From the NCBI GenBank assembly GCA_947359465.1, contig OX375881.1, positions 116,184,738 to 116,248,737 on the forward strand: a stretch of DNA of 64,000 nt, written 5' to 3'. This DNA comes from Metellina segmentata (Eukaryota > Arthropoda > Arachnida > Araneae > Tetragnathidae). The translations under genes were made by a program, and so were the position numbers. Below, piece by piece: positions 55,943-64,000 of this stretch. How positions within the stretch are numbered: position 1 is the stretch's first letter; each line of letters begins with the position of its first letter. A model generated the notes under the pieces. The model made no database searches, was not told the origin of the DNA, and saw only the letters and a program-made list of their open reading frames with translations.

Positions 55943-56772
55943 AAAAGGTAAAAATAAGCAAATGCAAAAAATTAAAAAATAGAGTAAAAATAGGAAAATT
56001 AATGATTATCCACTCCTAAAAATCTTCTGCTTTTTACAACTAATTTTAATACAGATTTGAACAGTGAAGTTATTCAAAACTACTCTATCAGTTTTGAAGT
56101 AACAATAAAGAAGCTTCTTAAGTCAAAGTTAAAAATTACATTACAGATAATATAACATTTCTTTACACACTGGTCATACCTCTACTTCATTTTAACTAGA
56201 AAGGCTCTTCGCTCTATATTTTATGCAAGTACCCATTATTAAAGCGAAATACACATTTAGTGCCTTTTAAAAGCTATACTTCGTTTAGAAGACTGAATTT
56301 TTCACATAGATGAACCTACGAGTTCCCTGCATAGAGGAAATATAAAAGTAGACTGAGTAAAGAAAACCTTCTTAAATAGTCAGAATATCATGTGACCAAA
56401 CTAGTAGTAACTGGACCCTTTGAAAATAAAATTTATAAAAGTCATAAACAAAGCTCTAATTAAGGATTGGAATTCTTGACAGAAATTTTAAATTGTATCT
56501 ATTATTATTACTTTAATATTTCATCTGACACTTGGGCTGTGCTTGCAAAGAGGACATTTAGGGATGTAGGCATTGTAAAATTAGAACTATATCATTATTA
56601 TTTTTTTATTTGAAATATAAAACTTCGATTTCGTACAAGAGTTTGAAGAAAATTAATAACTACATTTGTTCTATAATAGTTCTTGGTTTGTGAAGAACCC
56701 CTCTCTAGAAACCAAAACATAGAAATATGTAACCAAGCATAAATATAATAATTTAACAGTACACTACAAACT
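55943..56772. other. AT-rich, no recognisable feature
   Basis: No supported gene or repeat. Confidence 0.5.
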
Positions 56773-57142
56773 CCAATATTCGGAATCGTCCGGCCCTTGA
56801 CCATTTAGGAATTTTTGCACATTTTTTGCCGAAAAAATTCGTAATTTACATCCCCCAAATAGCGTGAACTTTGTGATTACAATTGCAAAAAGGCAGGTTT
56901 AAAAATAGAAATAATTTTTAAAAAAGGTAAAACCTTTCTAATACAATAATGCAAATTTTTTTCTTGCAAATCTTCTAACATCTCTGTGTGGTATTTGCTC
57001 TGAACATGGCCGTTATTTTGCGTTGTTTCATCAGTTAGGTCCAGGTTTAACTCCTTGTACTTTAAAAATTGTCGGAAAGATGTAAAAAAAGAGAGAAAAA
57101 AATTATCAAAACGTCCCGATTTTGGACAATTCCGAATATTGG
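56773..57142. mobile_element. candidate MITE, inverted ends CCAATATTCGGAATYGTCC
   Basis: CCAATATTCGGAATCGTCC at the left pairs with the reverse complement CCAATATTCGGAATTGTCC at the right, 370 bp apart. No clear target duplication and no coding between. Superfamily not assigned. Confidence 0.55.
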
Positions 57143-57296
57143 ATAAATTGACTAGGCCAAATTTACTTTATATATATAGCCAAGCCACATTTAATACTGA
57201 AGGTTTATAGATCTAAGTTTTATGAAATGTAATAAAATGTTGTGGTAATGAATATATTTAAAAAACGGTTGTTTATGTGTTCCTTCCCTCTTTTAA

Positions 57297-57455
57297 ATGG
57301 AAGTTTGGAGAGTGGGGTGCCAGATCAAGTTTTGATCTAGTCATCTAACCGGGATTCAAAACTACGAGGCGTTTTTCTTGGATACTTATGTTAGAGATTG
57401 ACCCCAGATTGTGAAGACAATAGCTCCAGTGTGACGTTTATTAAAATACCAACAG
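57297..57455 (+). repeat. SINE body type B fragment
   Basis: TGGAAGTTTGGAGAGTGGGG, GTGCCAG, CAAAACTACGAGGCG and GACGTTTATTAAAATACC follow the order of the SINE at 11753-12093 without the tRNA-like head. Confidence 0.7.
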
Positions 57456-57794
57456 TATCTTGTATCATGGAATCTCAACCCAGGGCAGTATATTTACCAA
57501 ATGCATTTATTAACAAGCAGTCGTATCTGCAATTTAGATTTTAATTTTACGTTTGTCTTACAGATTTATAGAATACTTTGGATCAAGCCCTCTACCATTA
57601 AGAGGATTGATATGACTTGAAAGAACGTATTGGCAGTGAAAACTGACCTTATCACTGGAGGAATTTAGTTTTATAAAGAGGTTTGTATTACATATTTTGA
57701 GGGTTATTGTTCTTTTCTAAAAAGAGCTTCTTCCAAAAGATTTCAAAACGTTCTTTTGTATAAAGAAAATCAATCAACACGTTTTCTCTGCCCG

Positions 57795-57960
57795 TTATCA
57801 GTCGATAATGGCAAAATCAAAGGACAACAAGTTGTCATTTTTAACCACGGTCTGGTGACGTTGTGTAAAGTGTTGAGATCAACACCTGAACAGGTACCCT
57901 ACTCTCTAAACTTCAACACCACATCAGCATAAAACCATTTAAGGCCTAGACTAAATCCAG
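57795..57960 (-). repeat. SINE body type B fragment
   Basis: Reverse-oriented: ACCACGGTCTGGTGACG, CAACACCTGAACAGG, ACTCTCTAAACTTC and CCATTTAAGGCC match the complement of the SINE body. It lies about 340 bp from the forward copy at 57297. Confidence 0.65.
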
Positions 57961-58281
57961 CCATTAAATTTAGGATAATAGAGCACTTGATTTTTAAATT
58001 TTTAAGGACTCTTTATTTAGCTACACAGTTTTACAGATAATGGAGCATGAATTTTGAGGGTCGAAACCTAAGCATTGAATTTAGGGGTTAATGTAAAGTG
58101 AGCTGTGGAATTTCTGCATTTACACGTGTTTCAATAGGAAAAGACCCAAATTATAAAATTGACATTTAAATTACTGTCACACTAAATATTTATTTTTCAG
58201 TAGCATTTTAAAAGACTGACAATCAGCATTTGGTCGTTTTTTTTTAATTATTCAGAAATCAACCTGATCTATCAACTATTA

Positions 58282-58641
58282 TTGAACACTTTATGTATAA
58301 AAGGTTTTTCAAAGATTTTCATATTTTCTATTCGCTTTCAAGTTTGCTTAATTGAAGTGAAATACCTCAAATCTTTTCAAATTTTAAGCATAAACGATTT
58401 AATTCTTCACACCCACAAATCCCTCTTCGGTTACAGTTTAGCCGTGGATATCTTACGACCCCTAACAGTCTTAATCTCAACAATATATTATAAGAATACA
58501 CAAAACGTCGAATTGTTGCGCACTGTTGTGGTTACAACAATGGCCATTAACTTCATCGTTCGATTTTCATTTTTAGTTCATACTCTGCTTTTTGATTCTC
58601 AAGTTAGCGTCTTAAAAGTTTTCTTGCGATCTTTACTATAA
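58282..58641 (+). CDS. hypothetical ORF, 119 residues, doubtful
   Basis: Open frame with two hydrophobic stretches (VDILRPLTVLIS; AINFIVRFSFLVHTLLF). It matches no family I recognise, sits upstream of the IQSEC exons on the same strand and has no obvious splice sites. It may be chance. Confidence 0.15.
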   Translation: MNTLCIKGFSKIFIFSIRFQVCLIEVKYLKSFQILSINDLILHTHKSLFGYSLAVDILRPLTVLISTIYYKNTQNVELLRTVVVTTMAINFIVRFSFLVHTLLFDSQVSVLKVFLRSLL

Positions 58642-59049
58642 TTTTTCAAACGTTCAGATTTTCTGAAGTAATTTCTTCGTCGGAGATTGAGTGATTCCTT
58701 TGGAAATCATGTCTTATTTCCGAACAAAGAAAAATCGAGGCTTCAATTTCATGAGAAGTCTTTGGTGAGTACCTAGATTCAACGCATAAATAGAAACTCA
58801 AGCTTAGCTTAAGTATTTGACTAACAATTTTTTGAAAACTGTGTAATCTATAATAAATATTTGTGTGTGCTGGTTATAAGAAAAACGAGTAGCGTATTTT
58901 ATTAGAAAGGAGGTCTTGTGAGTTTCTGGGCTCATTTACAAGTAGAAACTATAGTTAAGCTTATGTATTTGAATCAAAAAATTTTACATTTACGCGATAA
59001 CTAAAAAATATTTGTTTTAGACTTTGTTTTACAAAAACAATGTATAGCA

Positions 59050-59112
59050 GGTATCTATATATCTATCTATGTATCTCTCTCTCTATATATATTTATCTAT
59101 ATATATATGTTT
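59050..59112. repeat. (TATC/TATA) microsatellite
   Basis: Imperfect TATCTATATATCTATC and CTCTCTCTCTATATAT runs in the intron before the first IQSEC exon. Confidence 0.8.
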
Positions 59113-59205
59113 GATAGATCTAAGTTTAATGGAATGTAACAAGATGTTGTGGCTAAGAATATATTTTAGCATCGGTTGTTTACGTGTTACGTCCCTCTAT
59201 TTCAG

Positions 59206-59548
59206 GGCTAAGGGGGAACAGACCGGAATTGCAGCGAAGGCAAAAGGGCCAACAGGAGAAGAAGGTAGGCTCAATGAAAAAGCTCCAGGACACATTACAG
59301 GTGCAATTAATAACGAGAAAGAAATCACGAGCCCTATTGAGCAAACTCACCAAGTGGAGGTGATTATCGAACAAGAGGAAAAGGAGACTGACCAAGTAGA
59401 AGTAATCACCGGACAGTATGATGGTCAAAGTAGCCAGGAGAAAGATGGACAAACCACCCAAAGCGTTGATCCTAATGGCCAAGTAGACCTCCAATGTGAA
59501 GATGCACAGTCAAAGCCGCAGGAGGATGAAAACATTAATTTGTCTTCA
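59206..59548 (+). CDS. IQSEC exon upstream of Sec7 (low-complexity acidic region)
   Basis: Acceptor TCTATTTCAG, donor GTAAGT. Encodes a Glu/Gln-rich segment without a known domain ([20 protein letters not shown], then [12 protein letters not shown], a weak internal repeat). It joins in phase to the Sec7 exon at 60728. Membership in the gene is inferred from phase and orientation only. Confidence 0.65.
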
Positions 59549-62500
59549 GTAAGTATATAGGAAATATATTGATGTAATTTTCGTAAAACCTTTCTTCCAA
59601 AAATTTATAATTCTTTGCATTTTAAGAGTTTAGTACGGATTGTAAATTTCCAAATGCATGTTAGATTTTACCTAATGAATTTATTGCAATGTTTTAGATG
59701 GGTTTGTGAAAAACTCACAACCTGACAAAAAAGCAATTGGGTATAGAAAAAAAAACAAGTAGGCTTCAATATAGAGATGTTTTTAAGAGATGTAAAATTC
59801 AAAGAAACGTTTTGCCCTTGGCTTCATCATTTGAATTAAATATTCTTCGTTACACATTTTGTAATTCTATCCTATAGAATGATAAATTTACTGTCTGTGA
59901 ATGAATCTCAACTTCCTTTGAAATCGTTTCTGGCAGCAAATCCAAACGTCTACGACAGCTACAAGGGGACATTTTTTCGGACGAATCGAGATTATACCAT
60001 AATTCGAGAATCAGAATATGGTATCACTACCCTTCAAGAGAAGGAAACTGCCCTTTTAGACTCATGCCAGTTTTTTCTCTCGTTTGCCCTGCATCACGAC
60101 TTTTGGTATGAATGTAGAGCTTGTATAATAGGAGACGCATCATCAAGGGATCTCGGTTCATCTGTGATGAAGATGATGATCTTTTGTGACATGTTTGAAG
60201 TCACCATTCGAGTTTTTAATAAATAGCAAATGCGTTTTTGCCATAACATCATAACTTGCTACTTTATAAGTTAATAGTTTATATTGTATTTCATCTATCG
60301 GTATATTGTCCTTTCAATATAAAAATCTTTTAAGTGTTACAACTACTACTGAAATATTTATGTATGTAGTATTCGATATAATCTATATTCATATTTGTGT
60401 CGCAGTATATATTAATTAGTTTTATTAAAAATTTGGACAAGAGTTACACACCTTTTAAACTCCTGAAAAAATCTTAAACGATCTGGTTTGAAAAAACCTT
60501 TTCTCTCGTACTTAAAACTTTATTTTTAACTATGTAACCAATGCAGCTTTGATAACAAATACATTTGGTTAAATAGAGCTTGGATAAAAAGTACAATTAG
60601 TCAATGTTCTTCTGTAATGCATTTATTTGTCGATCTACAGTGCATCATCTGGAACTTCACGTTTTTTTTTTATTCCTCGGTACTTTTGTTTTTAACCAAT
60701 ATTTAATTCGTCTTTTTGTTCTTACAGTTAAATGAAATTCGTCGGAAGCGGCAATACAGGGTTGGTCTCAACATCTTTAACAAGAAACCTGAAAGAGGTA
60801 TTCGCTTCTTAATCCAGTGGGGTCACCTGGAGGCATCTCCTAAAGCCGTTGCTAGGTTTTTACTCTCGCGGCCAGGACTGAGTAAACAAATGATTGGCGA
60901 ATACTTAGGGAACCTACAAAATTCATTCAACATGGCTGTATTAGGGTAAGTGTTTATTCTGACTAAACGTATTAAAGTTAGTAGATAACATCTCCTCCCC
61001 AAAAATCTCACTGGTATTTCTTTGGGATGAAGTGACTCCGGGAGCAGAAAGTGATTAAAACTGCGACATGTGACGTAGAACAAAGTTTTTACAAATAAAT
61101 TTTTCCTTAATTTTATCAAAATGTTGTAGTTTTTTTTTAAATATAATTTACGATAGTCTGCAATGCAATGCGCGCCTCGTGCCACATATTTCTTGATTTT
61201 CTAGCTTCGTAACAGCCTTCGTAGACAACCCAAAATACCACAAACACTTTATAAACAACACATCGTTTACGTCAATGACAAAATGCATGCTTAACAAATG
61301 CAATTGCTTTGAGTTGTGTTGCAGAACATTGCATATAATTCAGCACCTGGGGGAGAGATTGTTTATATTGTGCAAGATTTATTTTATTTCAAACGCTTGT
61401 TTGGATACGAGCTTTTGATTATAAGTGTGCTCACAAATAAGAGACTGTTTCAATGGGTCAAGATTACTTCGTTTCAAACGTTTGGATTTTAGCTTTCAAT
61501 AAGTGTGCTTACAAATAAGTTCAAGAAACACCCAAATAAATTAATTTTTGCTGTTACTTCTTATTACAAATTACCATAAATTATTTCAATAAGATATTTT
61601 TTGAAAGGCCGCTTTGGAGTAAAAAGGATGGGTCATCACTTTTTTGGTATCCCATAGAATTTTGATAATTAGTTTGTATACCTTGTGTTAAAAAAATTTG
61701 AAAATTTCTGATATTAACCTTTTTACTACGGCTATAGATATCAGAAGTGCGATTCTTTCTTGGCGCGATTCGTATATTTTACAACTGGTGTACCAGCCTT
61801 AGTCTATAGGTTAATACATTAAAGGTAATAATGTTTATGGGGTGAAATTGCATGGGTGAATACGTAAATTTTAAACGTAAAAATACTTTTAAGAACAGTT
61901 TGTTGTCAAAATGTTCCAAATTCAAAGTAGTTTGAGATCACATTTTTTAACAAATATTTGTGAAAATAATTTTCTTTATTCCTTTTTTTGTTCATAATTA
62001 TGATTTCAAACTACTTTTCCTGAAATTGTCAGTATTTTCGCTAGAATTCAAATTTTGATTAATTTTGAATTCAGTGTAAAATAAAATTATTTAAATTTCA
62101 CTTTTATAACACTGATTTCCCACTGCTTTTAAAAATTCATACTGAAAATAAATTTTATGTTACTGAAGATTTTTATTTTTAAACTTTGGAAGAAATCTTG
62201 GAACAATTTTTATTGTGTTTCATGGTTTTACTATGTTTTAAAATATGAGTAAATTCTTTATTTTTAATCTTGATTCTATTTTCCTTCCACAGATGTTTTG
62301 TGGAAGATCTGGAATTCGCATCCATGGAAGTTGATGTTGCCCTCCGAAAGTTTCAGACGTACTTTAGGATGCCTGTAAGTATTATGGAAAATTTCATTTT
62401 ATAAAACTCATACATTACAAACTACATTTATAGAAAAACATGCTTATAATTTCAACAGAACAAAAACTTCAGACTACTATAATAATTTAATTAATTGAAG

Positions 62501-63605
62501 TTCTCCACCACACAAGCTCGTAAGCATATAATAGGGTCAAAACAAGAATATTTAAAAACAACACACATGTATAAATAAAGTTCCATGAATAATAAATTTA
62601 TATTATGCACACATTAATTTTTCCATAAAAAACTAATTGTTTCTGGAAAGTAAAGATTATTTCATTAACATGTCCAATCATACTTGTATATTTATAAGTA
62701 TTGGTGAATGGTTTTTTATGTACTTTTAGGGAGAAGCTCAAAAAATTGAAAAACTAGTGGAAGTCTTCAGCCATCGCTACCTTGCCTGCAACCCCGATGT
62801 AGCTTCAAAATTGCACAACCCTGAGACCGTATTTGTGCTAGCATTCGCCATCATGATGCTAAATACTGACCTCCACACACGCAGCATGAAAGCCGATAGA
62901 AGGATGAAAATGGAGGAGTTTGTACGTAATCTTCGATGTGAGTACCTGCCTCTGTGAGCTTTTTGTGTATTTAAATACATCTGGGTAGTACGTGTTTTGA
63001 TGAATATTTTGAATTTATATTAATCTATTTTTCTACATTTTAATAGCTATTGATGATGGTCACGATTTAGATCGCGATATGTTGATTGGAATTTATGAAA
63101 GGATCAAAATGAATGAATTCAGAATGGGATCAGACCACATAACTGAAGTTTTCAAAGTTCAACAAACTATTGTTGCGAAAAAGCCTGTAAGTATCTTCTC
63201 AAAACCAAGTAAATTAAATGTTACCTATTTATCGGATCTTATAAAAATGTATATTGGACACTTCTAGTGCCAATAAAGGTAGAACTTTGTAAAGAACAAT
63301 CTTGCAACAAATTAGTGTATTATATGTTCATGCAAGTAAAAAGATATGAAACATTAGTAAAATATTTATTATGACTTAGTTTTAAATACCATTTTAGTTT
63401 AAGTTTTCTTAGTTTAATTACTTAGTTTACATTTTTGTGTTTTCCATTGCTATAATTCTGTTTGTATAATTTTTTTTAGAACCTTGCCTTACCTCACAGG
63501 CGCTTAGTTTACAAATGTCGTTTGAATGAAGTTTATGGCGTCACTAAAAAAGAACGACGAAGTGTCCATAAGAGAGAAGTTTTCCTGTTCAACGATTTAT
63601 TAATG
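59206..63605 (+). CDS. IQSEC/BRAG-family Arf guanine-exchange factor (Sec7, start of PH), partial
   Basis: Six exons with consistent phases: 59206-59548, 60728-60945, 62293-62374, 62730-62937, 63047-63186 and 63480-63605, each bounded by AG and GT. The Sec7 domain covers exons 2-5: [57 protein letters not shown] with the catalytic glutamate finger in GEAQ, and [18 protein letters not shown], the second conserved Sec7 motif. The linker to the PH domain is [17 protein letters not shown], and exon 6 ([20 protein letters not shown] then FLFNDLLM) starts the PH domain. This arrangement is that of IQSEC (BRAG, fly schizo/loner), which activates Arf6 at the membrane. The gene continues beyond the window, and the IQ motif and N-terminus were not found. 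Confidence 0.9.
59879..60226 (+). CDS. hypothetical ORF inside an IQSEC intron
   Basis: 115 residues from ATG 59879, visibly less AT-rich than the surrounding intron ([20 protein letters not shown], then [31 protein letters not shown], and VFNK at the end). An AATAAA overlaps the stop (TTTAATAAATAG). An acceptor-like CTATCCTATAG precedes it, but splicing from 59548 would enter a frame that stops after eight codons, so it is not a simple alternative exon. It could be a nested gene, a retroposed fragment or chance. No family recognised. Confidence 0.3.
   Translation: MINLLSVNESQLPLKSFLAANPNVYDSYKGTFFRTNRDYTIIRESEYGITTLQEKETALLDSCQFFLSFALHHDFWYECRACIIGDASSRDLGSSVMKMMIFCDMFEVTIRVFNK
60946..62292. 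other. IQSEC intron
   Basis: AT-rich intron between the second and third listed exons; nothing recognisable inside. Confidence 0.8.
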
Positions 63606-64000
63606 GTAACTTTGTCACTCATTTATGACAACAAATTATTTAATCAACTTATTTTACAAATAGATGCTCATTTTCATGCAGTTTACCTCAATAACTGCTT
63701 CAAACACAATTGCGTGTATTGAGGGTCACTCTAGAAATAGGGATTATATGATTTGAGAGGGCTTTTGTGTGTGTAGTAAGTCAGTTAATAAATTAACTTT
63801 CCGTTTATTTTTTCTTCTTTCAATCATGCGTACTTTTATCACACAAATACCTTGTGAGCGCGAAACAAAACATCAGAGGATCACCTTCCTGTTCTGGATA
63901 TATTCCTTTTATAACACACAACTGGAGAAAAGTACATGGGGTTAGGATGGACTTTCTTAGAATCTTGACCAATACTAGCCTCAAGCAGGAGACCAAGAGT
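63606..64000. other. IQSEC intron, runs off right edge
   Basis: Starts at donor GTAACT after LLM of the PH domain. No further exon was identified before the window ends. Confidence 0.6.

Overview
The window looks like a piece of an arthropod nuclear genome, most likely a spider or other chelicerate. That is inferred from animal host genes with spliced exons (TAF7, an IQSEC/BRAG Arf-GEF, a peripherin-like tetraspanin), AT-rich introns and a dense, very mixed population of eukaryotic transposons. There are no operons, ribosome binding sites or other bacterial features. Species cannot be fixed from the sequence alone.

Only three host genes are clear. TAF7 (TFIID subunit) is a complete single-exon gene on the minus strand at 20828-21979. 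The last two coding exons of a peripherin/RDS-like tetraspanin lie on the minus strand at 44650-45705 with a poly(A) signal at 44580. Six consecutive exons of an IQSEC-type Sec7 guanine-exchange factor run off the right edge on the plus strand (59206-63605). A C2H2 zinc-finger exon with two frame breaks (12556-12924) and a more decayed relative (8140-8340) are remnants.

Left third (1-27 kb): a decayed Tc1 fragment; tRNA-headed SINEs; a Pao/BEL pol remnant split by a 5'-truncated RNase H-bearing LINE with a 15-bp target duplication; a Merlin (IS1016-like) transposon with terminal repeats and catalytic core; two hAT remnants; a mariner remnant interrupted by a Merlin MITE; a non-autonomous PIF/Harbinger-type element; and a MULE remnant.

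Middle (27.5-42.5 kb): a nested stack. The outer element has about 550-bp long inverted repeats (27460-28020 and 41960-42507) and a decayed ORF of a family I cannot name. Inserted in it are a Tc1 element (29545-30943), a CR1/L2-like LINE (31340-32890) and a PIF/Harbinger element (32944-41746, TAA target duplication). The Harbinger itself carries a small MITE and a young Ty3/gypsy LTR retrotransposon (33592-40457) whose two LTRs differ by three substitutions and one 2-bp indel.

Right third (42.5-64 kb): a foldback MITE, the tetraspanin exons with SINE pieces in their intron, a mariner-like element broken by one stop codon, a deleted piggyBac with a Tc1 nested in it, further piggyBac, Tc1, SINE and MITE fragments, then the IQSEC gene. 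The host genes do not form a functional cluster; the main story is layered transposon history in intergenic and intronic DNA. All family calls come from reading motifs by eye, without database searches.
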